From contig JAGWQH010000047.1 of assembly GCA_028870115.1 (NCBI GenBank), forward strand, positions 1 through 60,370: DNA of 60,370 bases. Direction: 5' to 3'. The notes beneath the pieces are model-generated. The model did no database searches and was not told the origin of the DNA. It saw only the letters and a program-made list of their open reading frames with translations. This stretch comes from Candidatus Methylomirabilota bacterium (GTDB taxonomy: Bacteria; Methylomirabilota; Methylomirabilia; Methylomirabilales; Methylomirabilaceae). This document shows, piece after piece, positions 45,172 through 54,282 of this stretch; the stretch's first letter is position 1, and each line of letters opens with the position of its first letter. The translations under genes and the position numbers were made by a program.

Positions 45172-46689
45172 ATGACTCAGACGGGTGGTCCGATCCTCTC
45201 AATACTTATCGCGCTTCCACTGGGTGGCGCTCTCCTGCTCACATATGTCGATGGGGCGCGAGAAGCGCTGATCAAGCGGCTCGCGCTGGCCGTCTCATGC
45301 CTGGATGTGCTCCTTTCCCTGATCGTGTACGCGCAATTCGATCCGGCCAAGGCCGGCATGCAGTTCGTTGAGCGCGCGCCGTGGATCCCCTCAATCGGCA
45401 GCAGCTATGTTCTCGGCGTGGATGGGATCAGCCTGCCGCTGTTGCTCCTCACGACGTTTCTCACGCCTATCGCCATCCTTGCCTCCTTCTCCGGGATTAC
45501 GAGCCGGGTAAAGGCGTACATGATCTGCATGCTGCTGCTCCAAGGCGGCATGATCGGCGTGTTTGTCGCCCTGGATCTGGTGCTCTTCTACGTCTTCTGG
45601 GAAGGGATGCTGATCCCGATGTATTTTCTGATCGGGGTCTGGGGCGGCCAAAGGCGGATCTATGCCACGTTGAAGTTTGTCCTCTATACGATGGCGGGAA
45701 GCGTCCTGATGCTGCTGGCGATGATCGCCCTAGCCTTCCTGCATCAAGGGAGCGCGAGTCGGTTGTCGTTTGACCTCCTGGAACTGATCGGCGGATCGAT
45801 CCCGTATGGGACGCAACTGTGGCTCTTCGCCGCCTTTGCCCTCGCCTTTGCCATCAAGGTGCCGATGTTTCCGTTTCACACCTGGCTTCCGGACGCCCAC
45901 GTGGAGGCGCCTACGGCGGGAAGCGTCCTATTGGCCGGGGTGCTCTTGAAGATGGGGACGTACGGGTTTCTCCGATTCGCGCTTCCGCTCTTTCCGGAAG
46001 CGGCCGCCGCCTTTACCCCTTTAATCTCTGCGCTTGCCGTGATCGGCATCCTGTACGGCGCGCTGGTCGCCATGGTTCAGGATGATCTCAAGCGGCTGGT
46101 GGCCTATAGCTCAGTGAGTCACCTGGGATTCGTGATGCTGGGTATCTTTGCCATGAACCTGCAGTCCGTCGAGGGCTCAATCCTCCAAATGGTCAATCAT
46201 GGCCTCTCCACTGGTGCCCTCTTCCTGCTGGTTGGGATGATCTATGAGCGACGCCACACCAGGATGATAGAAGAGTTCGGTGGACTCTCCCGGACGGTTC
46301 CCCGCTTCGCGCTCTGTTTCCTGGTTGTCACGATGTCGTCCATTGGCCTGCCAGGCCTGAACGGATTTGTGGGTGAGTTTCTGATCCTGACCGGGACATT
46401 CCGCGTCCACAAAGGATTTGCGGTCCTCGCGACCCTTGGGGTCATCCTGGCAGCGGTCTATATGCTCTGGATGTGGCAACGCGTAATGTGGGGGCAAAGC
46501 CGACGGGTTGAGAATCTTACGCTCAACGATATCGGCCGCCGTGAGATGGCGATACTGATCCCGATTATCCTGCTCATTCTGTGGATTGGCCTGAATCCCA
46601 ATCCCCTCCTCAGAAGGATGGATGCGTCGGTGGGGCAGCTCTTGGACGGCATGCGGAGCGCGACGTCCGAAGTGCGGAGCGCGAATTGA
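45172..46689 (+). CDS. nuoM: complex I subunit M, second copy
   Basis: A 505-residue NuoM of normal length, unlike the first copy. FYVFWEGMLIPMYFLIGVWG holds the glutamate; AFAIKVPMFPFHTWLPDAHV is the lysine helix. The stop shares one base with the nuoN start (TGATG). Confidence 0.96.
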   Translation: MTQTGGPILSILIALPLGGALLLTYVDGAREALIKRLALAVSCLDVLLSLIVYAQFDPAKAGMQFVERAPWIPSIGSSYVLGVDGISLPLLLLTTFLTPIAILASFSGITSRVKAYMICMLLLQGGMIGVFVALDLVLFYVFWEGMLIPMYFLIGVWGGQRRIYATLKFVLYTMAGSVLMLLAMIALAFLHQGSASRLSFDLLELIGGSIPYGTQLWLFAAFALAFAIKVPMFPFHTWLPDAHVEAPTAGSVLLAGVLLKMGTYGFLRFALPLFPEAAAAFTPLISALAVIGILYGALVAMVQDDLKRLVAYSSVSHLGFVMLGIFAMNLQSVEGSILQMVNHGLSTGALFLLVGMIYERRHTRMIEEFGGLSRTVPRFALCFLVVTMSSIGLPGLNGFVGEFLILTGTFRVHKGFAVLATLGVILAAVYMLWMWQRVMWGQSRRVENLTLNDIGRREMAILIPIILLILWIGLNPNPLLRRMDASVGQLLDGMRSATSEVRSAN

Positions 46690-48167
46690 TGGAGCTTGTG
46701 CTGCCTCAGATTGACTGGGCTCCCTTTGCGCCGCTTGCACCGGTAGCCCTGGGCGGTCTCACGACGTTGATGGCAGAACTCTTTCTCCCGCCAGAGCGGA
46801 AGCATCTCACCGCTATCCTAAGCCTGATGGCCCTCGCTGTGTCGATCCTTCTGTCGATCGGCTTATGGGAGCCTGTCCTCGACCCAGATCGGGGAATGGT
46901 TCGCTACGGGCTTCATGACGCGGTCGTCTTAGACCGATTCTCGCTCTTCTTTTATCTTGTGCTTGGCTTGATTGGCATACTGACAATCCTGCTGTCGATG
47001 GGCTATCTTGACACTACCGTCGCCGATCAGGGCGAGTATTACAGCCTGGTGCTCTTCTCGGCGTTGGGGATGATGCTCATGGCCGCAGGGGGGGACCTGA
47101 TCGTGATTTTTCTGGGGCTGGAAACCTTCTCGCTCGCCCTGTACACGCTCGCCGGGTTCCGGAAGGCCGAGCTTCGCTCGAACGAGTCGGCGCTGAAGTA
47201 CCTCCTGCTCGGGGCCTTTGCCAGCGGATTTTTCCTCTATGGTATTGCCCTGATGTATGGGGCAACCGGCACGACCGTACTCCGGCAGATTGCGGCCTTT
47301 CTGGCTGATGGGCATCCCCCCGCGCCCCTGTTCATGATCGGGGGAGGGTTGCTGTTGGTTGGGTTCGGCTTCAAGATCGCCTCCGTCCCGTTCCATATGT
47401 GGGCCCCGGACGTCTATGAGGGGGCGCCAACCTCGGTCACCGCATTCATGATCGCCGGGACCAAGGCCGCCGCCTTTGCCGCCTTCCTGCGGGTATTTCT
47501 TCTGGCATTACCTGCCCTTCACGTGCGTTGGTCGGTTGCGATCTGGATTCTGGCGGTCCTCACCATGACCGTGGGCAATCTGGTTGCCCTGGTTCAAAGC
47601 AACATCAAGCGGATGCTGGCCTACAGCTCGATCGCCCATGCCGGATATCTGTTGGTCGCGTTGGTCGCCGGCGGATCATCCGGAGTTGCCAGCATCCTCT
47701 TCTACCTGGTCGCCTATGCCCTGATGAACCTGGGCGCCTTCGCTGTCATCATCGCGTTGCAAGGTCATGAGCGAGAGCGGCTGTTGCTGACCGACTACGC
47801 CGGTCTCGGATGGCAACGGCCGGTCCTGGCCGCCTGCATGGCTGTCTTCATGTTCTCGCTGGCCGGGATCCCTCCGACAGCCGGTTTCATGGGTAAGCTG
47901 TACATCTTCAGCGCCGCCCTTGAAGGTCACTATCCTGGCCTGGCAGTGATCGGTGTCCTGAACAGCGTGGTCTCGGTCTACTTTTATCTCCGGGTTATCG
48001 TCATCATGTACATGAGTGAGGCAGCTTCCCCGCCACCGCTCGTCCCGGCATCTGCGGCGGCCGTCCTGGCCGTGCTGGTCTCTGTGCTGGGAACCCTTCA
48101 CCTTGGCCTGTTCCCGGCGAGGTTGCTCGATCTGGCGCGGCAGTCGGTCTCCGCTATTGTAGGATGA
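46689..48167 (+). CDS. nuoN: complex I subunit N, second copy
   Basis: A 492-residue NuoN. FLGLETFSLALYTLAGFRKA, GFGFKIASVPFHMWAPDVYE and the AYSSIAHAGYLL segment are typical. ATG 46689 is the start because it overlaps nuoM by one base; the open frame further upstream is the nuoM region in another frame. Confidence 0.95.
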   Translation: MELVLPQIDWAPFAPLAPVALGGLTTLMAELFLPPERKHLTAILSLMALAVSILLSIGLWEPVLDPDRGMVRYGLHDAVVLDRFSLFFYLVLGLIGILTILLSMGYLDTTVADQGEYYSLVLFSALGMMLMAAGGDLIVIFLGLETFSLALYTLAGFRKAELRSNESALKYLLLGAFASGFFLYGIALMYGATGTTVLRQIAAFLADGHPPAPLFMIGGGLLLVGFGFKIASVPFHMWAPDVYEGAPTSVTAFMIAGTKAAAFAAFLRVFLLALPALHVRWSVAIWILAVLTMTVGNLVALVQSNIKRMLAYSSIAHAGYLLVALVAGGSSGVASILFYLVAYALMNLGAFAVIIALQGHERERLLLTDYAGLGWQRPVLAACMAVFMFSLAGIPPTAGFMGKLYIFSAALEGHYPGLAVIGVLNSVVSVYFYLRVIVIMYMSEAASPPPLVPASAAAVLAVLVSVLGTLHLGLFPARLLDLARQSVSAIVG

Positions 48168-48181
48168 GAGGGTCTGTATCC

Positions 48182-48832
48182 ATGAAAGCGATCAAGATTC
48201 CCGAGAAAACCATAACCCGACTTTCGATCTATCTGCGATGCGTGGAAGAGTTAGAGAATGAAGGGACGGCGAGCGTCTCGTCCAAGCAACTGGCCGATCG
48301 TTTCGCCCTGAATTCCGCCCAGGTGCGAAAAGACCTTGCCTACTTTGGCCAGTTCGGCATCAGGGGTCTGGGGTACTACGTGACCCCTCTCCGGCATAGT
48401 CTGGAGGAGATTCTTGGCCTCAAGCGGGCGTGGGAGGTGGCCTTGGTCGGGTTGGGGAACCTGGGCTCTGCATTGATTGCCTACAAGGGGTTCCAGGAGA
48501 AGGGATTCAAGATCTCTGCCGTGTTCGACCGGGACCCCGCCAAGATCGGTCGGCGGATTGAAGGGATCCAGGTGATGGATACCGGGACGATCGTTTCGGT
48601 CATCCGTAAGCGGAAAATCAAGATTGGGATCTTGGCTGTTCCCGCCGCCGGCGCCCAGGCCATCCTCGACGCGCTCGTGAAGGGGGGGGTCATTGCGGTC
48701 TTAAACTTCGCCCCCACCCAACTGACAGTCCCCGATTCGGTGAAGGTCCAGAACGTTGACCTGTCAGCCCTCTTGAAGACGCTCAGCTACCATATCGCCA
48801 GAGCGGAGCAGCCGAGAGCCCGCACGTCTTAA
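48182..48832 (+). CDS. rex: redox-sensing repressor Rex
   Basis: A 216-residue Rex. The N-terminal winged helix reads KIPEKTITRLSIYLRCVEEL and SSKQLADRFALNSAQVRKDL; AYFGQFGIRGLGYYV is the hinge; VALVGLGNLGSAL binds NADH. Rex represses respiratory genes when NAD+ dominates. It is the last gene after nuoN, 14 bp downstream, suggesting control of complex I. ATG 48182 follows GAGAGGG; ATG 48164 is an alternative. I found no clear Rex box upstream of either nuo cluster. Confidence 0.95.
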   Translation: MKAIKIPEKTITRLSIYLRCVEELENEGTASVSSKQLADRFALNSAQVRKDLAYFGQFGIRGLGYYVTPLRHSLEEILGLKRAWEVALVGLGNLGSALIAYKGFQEKGFKISAVFDRDPAKIGRRIEGIQVMDTGTIVSVIRKRKIKIGILAVPAAGAQAILDALVKGGVIAVLNFAPTQLTVPDSVKVQNVDLSALLKTLSYHIARAEQPRARTS

Positions 48833-49002
48833 CCCCAAGGACGGGCTACTTCTTCCGGTTCATGGAGTTAGTCTGGGCGTCTTGATGCGCTCCGGACGCC
48901 TCACCCATTGACGCTTGCCCTCTCGATAAATGGCTCGAACGTCTCGTACGGCTTCGCGGGGTTGCCGGGTTACCGAGACTCCTGATTCCCTTGGAGGACA
49001 GC

Positions 49003-49509
49003 TCACGATGAATAATTCGATACCCTACGCTGACGAAGCAAGAACCAGGCATAGAGCAGGGTGAGGAGGATCACGTTGGGAATGAAGATCTCCGGCCTCC
49101 CCCACGGCCAGCCGTTGACCTTGAAATCCGATATCGGCCAGAGAAACGGCGTGGGAAAAAATCGATAGGAATGTGTGAAGATGTCAACGAGAATATGCAG
49201 CCCCCAGGCGCCCGTCTCCCAGATCGGCTTCCGGACCACCACCCACAGGAGCGCGAACGCGACGAGGAAGATGACCAGACTGTGTGTGACGCTGTACACG
49301 CGATGGACGTAGGCCGGGAAGAGCGAAGGGTCAGGGGGTTCGTGACCAAAGTGCGGACGTTCAGCTAGGCCGAGGACCACGGCGAGGTAAAAGGGCCCGA
49401 ACGCACTCAGATCCGGGAGGATGCCAAAGCAAAACGCCAGCCCGTAACTCCGCCGGTTTTCTCTTCCGAAGGCGATCCCGCCCCAGAGCCCATGTGACAC
49501 GATATCCAT
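49003..49509 (-). CDS. DUF457-type membrane metal-dependent hydrolase (YdjM-like)
   Basis: A 168-residue protein with about four membrane helices. It begins DIVSHGLWGGIAFG, then FGILPDLSAFGPFY, RVYSVTHSLVIFL and GLHILVDIFTHSY; the H and D residues match the putative metal site of the DUF457/YdjM family. Function is not established. The gap 48833-49002 to rex holds nothing recognisable. Confidence 0.72.
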   Translation of the reverse strand: MDIVSHGLWGGIAFGRENRRSYGLAFCFGILPDLSAFGPFYLAVVLGLAERPHFGHEPPDPSLFPAYVHRVYSVTHSLVIFLVAFALLWVVVRKPIWETGAWGLHILVDIFTHSYRFFPTPFLWPISDFKVNGWPWGRPEIFIPNVILLTLLYAWFLLRQRRVSNYSS

Positions 49510-49634
49510 CTGAGAATTACCGCCCGGCCATGCCAGCCTGAAAACACAAGGGCCGTACTCGTGTCCGGTGCGACTGCGATTGCGAGCACCCTGGCCTTAG
49601 TGCCTTGCCAGTGTCAGTTCGGCGTGGTCGCGCG

Positions 49635-50624
49635 TTAGCGCCCGCTACACACTATCGGGTCTGCGGCCGTATAAATCCACGGCTTGGTGCGCGGCTGGGC
49701 GAGGCGCGCGATGTAGGTGACCATCTGATGGCCGTGGAAGGCGCCGCTATCGCGCACGTTCTTAAGATCGTCCAGCAGCGCGATGCCGAACGGCCTGTGA
49801 GACAGATCCTCCCGCGCGGCCTCGAAGTACGGGGAGTCGAGCAACAGCAGGACGCTCCCGCCGTGCGCGTAGCCGAGGGAGGGGACGAACGGCACCACGT
49901 CGTCGCAACCCACCACGCGCGTGGTCTTCTGCATCAGGCGATTGAAGGCGGAGACGCCCGCAGTGTCGGTCACCTTCGGCTGACCGAAGGTGACAAGCCG
50001 CTCTACGGTGCTACCCGCCTGCTCGAGGCGCATCGCCAGCAGCAGCGCCGCGGCGCCCCCGAGAGAATGCCCGGTCAGGCCCACGGTATAGCCCGGCTTC
50101 AGGAGCCGCTTTGCCTTCAAGTCCTCATCCACGGCGCGCGCAACGGCCGCAAAGCCGGGATGGACGCGGATGGTGAGTGTGTGATCCTCCCGGGGCACCG
50201 CCTCGGCATCGGTCAGCAACTGGCGGAAGTCCTGCGTTCCCTCAATGCCGATATAGTGCCTGTGGGTGGTGTCGTCCGTCCCGAGCACGTACGCCGTCGT
50301 CGTCCCCGGCACGCCCCCGGCGACGGGAAGGTTGGTCACGCGGACGAACCCGGTGTTCGGAAGGGTCGGCATGACAGGCGACGTTCGATAGGCTGCCTGC
50401 GCGATGGGCGCGTACAACGCAATGTCGGGCGCCCACGCGGCGTATTGGTCCAGCATCCAGGTGCGTTCCGATGGAGTCAGTGTCGGGGCGCATCCCGCGA
50501 GGAGCAGGACGCCGAGCGCGAGGAGTACGCGCGACTGCCTCATGGCTTGACGCCAATCGAGACATTGCCGACGGACTGAACGGAGCAGGGCCGTGGTCGC
50601 CAGGAGCAGAAAAGAGAGCTTCAT
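49635..50624 (-). CDS. class 3 lipase-like alpha/beta hydrolase
   Basis: A 329-residue hydrolase. The nucleophile elbow GHSLGGAAA holds S187, D241 or D242 lies in GCDDVVPFV and H298 or H300 in FHGHQ, a lipase_3 layout. ATG 50624 has an excellent ribosome site (GAGAGGAGG), but a typical lipoprotein signal (LALGVLLLAGC) begins only at M28 (50543), so the true start is uncertain. If lipidated at C45 it would be anchored in the envelope. Downstream of the thioredoxin-like gene by 30 bp. Confidence 0.82.
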   Translation of the reverse strand: MKLSFLLLATTALLRSVRRQCLDWRQAMRQSRVLLALGVLLLAGCAPTLTPSERTWMLDQYAAWAPDIALYAPIAQAAYRTSPVMPTLPNTGFVRVTNLPVAGGVPGTTTAYVLGTDDTTHRHYIGIEGTQDFRQLLTDAEAVPREDHTLTIRVHPGFAAVARAVDEDLKAKRLLKPGYTVGLTGHSLGGAAALLLAMRLEQAGSTVERLVTFGQPKVTDTAGVSAFNRLMQKTTRVVGCDDVVPFVPSLGYAHGGSVLLLLDSPYFEAAREDLSHRPFGIALLDDLKNVRDSGAFHGHQMVTYIARLAQPRTKPWIYTAADPIVCSGR

Positions 50625-50654
50625 GGGGAACCTCCTCTCAATCCGGACAGCCTA

Positions 50655-51155
50655 TTATTTTCCCTTCTGACTGAGCAGGGCATTGATCGATCTTTGAAAC
50701 TCCTCCTCCGTCATCGCCCCGTCCGAGCGTCCGTATAAGCTCCCGTCTTTATTGACCAGAATCGTAGTCGGCGTACCTTTGATTTGATAGCGCCTGCCGA
50801 TGTCACCGACGCTGTCGCGTCCTACGGGGTAAGGGATCTTGTACGTCTCAATAAACTTTCGCGCGTCGGCTTCGTTATCCCAGGCGACGTTCACGCCCAG
50901 CATCACGAGGCCCTTGCCCTTGTACTGCTGGTAGATCTTTACCAGAACGGGAGCCTCCCGTTGACAGTGTGGTCATTTGGAGTGGAAGAAATTGATCAGA
51001 ACCGGCTTACCGCGAAAGTCTTTCAGCGCGATGGACTTTCCATCCAGGAGCGAGAGCGTAAAGTCCGGGACAGGCGTAGCGTGAGCTGCCTGGGCAATCA
51101 GCAGTGTGCCGATCAGCAGGGTTGTGAACATCGCTCGTCGCAGGTGATGACTCAT
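50655..51155 (-). CDS. TlpA-like thioredoxin, candidate selenoprotein (in-frame UGA)
   Basis: Read through one in-frame TGA (50973-50975), the gene encodes 166 residues: a signal peptide (1-26, ending AHA), then a thioredoxin fold with NFFHSK-U61-PHC64-QREAP and the cis-proline loop KGTPTTILVNKDG. The UGA falls exactly at the first cysteine of the CxxC motif. Ten bases later (50946-50962) AACGGGA-GGC-TCCCGTT forms a perfect hairpin, in size and spacing like a bacterial SECIS element. The frame is clean on both sides, and GGAGG precedes the ATG. It would be a periplasmic thiol oxidoreductase. A plain nonsense mutation is the alternative. Confidence 0.8.
50946..50962 (-). promoter_or_regulatory. 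SECIS-like hairpin after in-frame UGA
   Basis: On the mRNA strand seven base pairs, AACGGGA with TCCCGTT, enclose GGC, starting 10 nt after the UGA. If the closing A-U opens, the loop is AGGCU, with a G in the first two loop bases as bacterial SECIS models require. ACCA just after the start of the UGA region can pair with TGGT beyond the hairpin. Confidence 0.6.
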
Positions 51156-51196
51156 ATCTCATTCCTCCAAATAAAGAGCTGTTGGCTGACAGCTTC

Positions 51197-52645
51197 TCAT
51201 CCATCCAGGCCGTATTCTGTCCAGCGTCGGTCCACAAGGGTCTTGATCTCGTGATCCATGACCTGTTCCTCCGGCCACTCGCGCGTAAACCCCTCTTCCT
51301 TCCACTTCCGCGTTCCATCGATCCCCATCTTTGAGCCATACCGCGGCAGCCGGCTGGCATGATCCAGGGTTTCGACCGGTCCCATGACAAACTCGATATC
51401 GCGCTCCGGGTCGATGTGGTTCAGGACCTTCCAGACCACTTCGGCCGGATCACGGACGTTCACATCCTTGTCCACGACGACGATCACCTTTGAGAACATC
51501 GCCTGGCCGAGGCCCCAGATCGCGTGCATGATCTTGCGCGCGTGGCCCGGATACGCCTTATCGATACTAACGATGACCAGGTTGTGGAAAACCCCGGCGA
51601 ACGGCATGTGGAAGTCCACGATCTCCGGCAACTGTTTTCTCAGGAGCGGGCGGGACATCCGTTCCACGGCCGTCCCCATGTGGCAGTCCTCCATAGGTGG
51701 GCGGCCGACGATGGTGGTTTGGTAGATTGGGTCCCGGCGATGGGTGATGGCCGTCAGGTGAAAGACGGGGTAATAGTCAGGGAGGGAGTAAAAGCCGGTG
51801 TGGTCGCCAAACGGCCCTTCCAGGCGCAGCTCATCGGGCTCGACGTATCCTTCCAGTACGATTTCGGCATTGGCTGGAACCTCCAGCTCGACGGTCTCGC
51901 ACTGGGTCAGCTCGACGGACCGCTTCCGCAGGAAGCCGGCGATGAGCATTTCGTCAATCCCGTCTGGCGCCGGAATGACCGCCGACAGGGTGGTGGCCGG
52001 ATCGGGTCCAATGGCCACGGCGACCTCGGTGCGCCGTCCCAGCCGCCGGTTTTTCTCATAGTGTCTCGCCCCGCCGTGATGAATGTGCCAGTGCATACCC
52101 GCAGTCCGTTCGTCGAAGATCTGCATGCGATACATGCCGCAATTGCGCGTGCCGGTCTCCGGATCTTTGGTGAAGACCAGGGGGAACGTGATAAATCGGC
52201 CGCCGTCCAGCGGCCAGCACTTGATGGCCGGCAACAGGTCAAATGAGGGATCCTTCGTGATGCGTACCTCCTTGCACGGGCCATCCTTCACCCGTTTGGG
52301 CAGGTAGCTCGCCATCTCTGTGAGCTTCGGTAACATCCGGAGTTTCTCGATCCATCCTTCCGGGCTCTTGATCTCGAAGAGGCCTTCCAGTTCTCCGGCC
52401 AGTTCGTCCAGCGAGGCGCGCTGTAGCGCCAGGCAGAGATGCGCCTCAGAGCCGAAGGCGTTGATCAGGAGCGGCATCGACGAATCCTTGACTCGCTCAA
52501 AGAGCAGGGAGGGTCCGAGCCGCTTGCTGACTCGATCGGTGATTTCGGTGACCTCGAGAATCGGATCGACCCGGGTCTTGATCCGCTTCAGCAGTCCCCG
52601 CTGCTCCAGCGCCGCAATAAAGGCCCGCAGATCCTCGTATGCCAT
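51197..52645 (-). CDS. ubiD: UbiD-family decarboxylase
   Basis: A 482-residue UbiD-family protein that uses prenylated FMN. AYEDLRAFIAALEQRGLLKR starts it; GMHWHIHHGGARHY, EPDELRLEGPFGDHTGFY and YQTTIVGRPPMED are the conserved blocks, and the E-R-E catalytic residues are expected within them. Likely in quinone biosynthesis, given the respiratory neighbours, but aromatic-acid decarboxylases are similar. First gene of a minus-strand run with the thioredoxin-like and lipase-like genes. Confidence 0.92.
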   Translation of the reverse strand: MAYEDLRAFIAALEQRGLLKRIKTRVDPILEVTEITDRVSKRLGPSLLFERVKDSSMPLLINAFGSEAHLCLALQRASLDELAGELEGLFEIKSPEGWIEKLRMLPKLTEMASYLPKRVKDGPCKEVRITKDPSFDLLPAIKCWPLDGGRFITFPLVFTKDPETGTRNCGMYRMQIFDERTAGMHWHIHHGGARHYEKNRRLGRRTEVAVAIGPDPATTLSAVIPAPDGIDEMLIAGFLRKRSVELTQCETVELEVPANAEIVLEGYVEPDELRLEGPFGDHTGFYSLPDYYPVFHLTAITHRRDPIYQTTIVGRPPMEDCHMGTAVERMSRPLLRKQLPEIVDFHMPFAGVFHNLVIVSIDKAYPGHARKIMHAIWGLGQAMFSKVIVVVDKDVNVRDPAEVVWKVLNHIDPERDIEFVMGPVETLDHASRLPRYGSKMGIDGTRKWKEEGFTREWPEEQVMDHEIKTLVDRRWTEYGLDG

Positions 52646-52868
52646 GTGATTCCAGCGATTAGTGAGTAGTGATTAGTGATTGGAAGGATCGATGCCACTA
52701 TAACGGAGGGAAGTAACGTCGGCAAGCACAAATAGGGTCGGCGATTTGCCCGAGCATCACACCGCGCTAGACCAGTTTATGCAACGTCGCTCGGACGAAC
52801 TGCCGCACTGAGATGTGTCCTTCATCCAAGGACAGATTCATAACAATCAGTAGTAATAGGAGGACACC

Positions 52869-52904
52869 ATGCCATTCGGCTCATTCACCGTTCCGGGGTG
52901 CTAG
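52869..52904 (+). other. 11-codon reading frame with strong ribosome site
   Basis: AATAGGAGGACACC precedes ATG 52869, which opens MPFGSFTVPGC and then stops at TAG. It is the only ribosome-site-like signal in the 579-bp gap 52646-53224. It may be the start of a decayed gene, a leader peptide or chance. No other gene is seen in this gap. Confidence 0.25.
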
Positions 52905-53224
52905 GCGCTTCCCTTGGTCGGCTCTGAGCGAGCTCCATGGCGGCAATCTTCAGGTTCAGGGCCAAAAGCCGGCGCAAGATCTCACGACGACAGGAGTGTC
53001 CAAAGTTCAACGATAGAGCCGAATTTAGCCTGAGCAGTTCCAGCGGGAAGGTTGAATCGCTGACATAGGCGCAGCATCTGTCGTCGTCAGGCTATATAGG
53101 AACCTGTTGCTAACTACGCGAGAAGACGGTACTATTTGCCATGGCTTTAAAAACGGTTGGCCGGGATAGACTGATCAACGTACATAATAGTTGTGCCAGT
53201 TTCTGACCGGAAGGAGATAAAGCA

Positions 53225-53596
53225 ATGAGTAAGACAACACTCTACGAACGTCTTGGCGGCTATGACGCCATCTGTGCCGTTGCTAACGACCTCTTGCCGC
53301 GCTTACAAGGGGATGCGCAACTGGCTCGCTTCTGGCAGCATCGAGGGAAGGATGGTGTCAAGCGGGAAAAGCAGCTCCTGATTGATTTTCTATGTGCGAA
53401 TGCAGGCGGCCCCCTGTACTACACCGGACGAGATATGAAGACCACCCATAAAGGGATGAAAATCAGTGAAAGCGATTGGTCAGCATTTTTAGGGCACCTC
53501 CATGCCACGCTCGAGGCGTTTCTGGTCCCTCAGGCTGAACGTGACGGGGTCGTTGCATTTGTCCAAAGCACGAAACCAGACATTGTCGAAGCCTAG
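53225..53596 (+). CDS. group 1 truncated haemoglobin
   Basis: A 123-residue 2-on-2 globin. LYERLGGYDAICAVANDLL gives helices A-B; TGRDMKTTHKGMKIS holds the proximal histidine H75. Such globins bind oxygen or nitric oxide and can detoxify NO. ATG 53225 follows GGAAGGAGAT. It stands alone between a region without clear genes and a DUF1353 gene. Confidence 0.92.
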   Translation: MSKTTLYERLGGYDAICAVANDLLPRLQGDAQLARFWQHRGKDGVKREKQLLIDFLCANAGGPLYYTGRDMKTTHKGMKISESDWSAFLGHLHATLEAFLVPQAERDGVVAFVQSTKPDIVEA

Positions 53597-53673
53597 ATGC
53601 GGGCCTTACAATCATATGCAGCCGAGGCGTTATAGCGAGGCTGATTTGAGGCGTTAGCCTGCAACGAGGCCGT

Positions 53674-54156
53674 ATGGTTGCATGTAAGAATAGCGTTACA
53701 TGGCTGTACAAAGCCGATAAGAATTACAGTTGGGAATCTGGCTTCGATATCCCCAAGGACATGTACTTCCTTGATTCCTGTGGAAAGGTCCGGTTGATCT
53801 TGGAGGTTGGGGGCCGAATCACCGTCACCCGAGGTTACGCCTGGAATGGCTGCAGTCCGAAGATCTGTTTCTTTGATTTCCTCATTGGCACACCAGATGG
53901 GGTCGTGTACGAAAGGACCGGTCGCCCCAAGACGTACTACGCCTCCATGGTGCACGATGCGCTGTATCAGTTCCTCAGAGCGGGCTCCCCGCTTAGTCGC
54001 CGCCAGGCGGATCACGCGTTCTTGAAACTGATGGAGGCGTCCGAATTCGCACCACGCCGGCTCTACTGGGCCGCAGTCCGTTCATTCGGTTGGTTGGTAT
54101 GGTGCGCGAAAAGCGCACGGCGGCATTGGCGGGGACAAGGAGTCACCGTCAACTAG
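53674..54156 (+). CDS. DUF1353 family protein
   Basis: A 160-residue protein. TVTRGYAWNGCSPKICFFDF and ASMVHDALYQFLRAG, then SRRQADHAFLKLMEA, are the conserved DUF1353 blocks, a family common in phages and near mobile regions, function unknown. ATG 53674 is the first start; the ribosome site is weak. Confidence 0.75.
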   Translation: MVACKNSVTWLYKADKNYSWESGFDIPKDMYFLDSCGKVRLILEVGGRITVTRGYAWNGCSPKICFFDFLIGTPDGVVYERTGRPKTYYASMVHDALYQFLRAGSPLSRRQADHAFLKLMEASEFAPRRLYWAAVRSFGWLVWCAKSARRHWRGQGVTVN

Positions 54157-54282
54157 GTAGCGCCTTCTTCTATCGCCACCCAGAGTTCTTCCGGTATGGC
54201 CCAAGGAATTCCAGGGACACCATACCTATTTCTGGACTTCAGTGCGTAAAGAGGGAATGGCAGGCCGGCCCGGATTTCTCTC

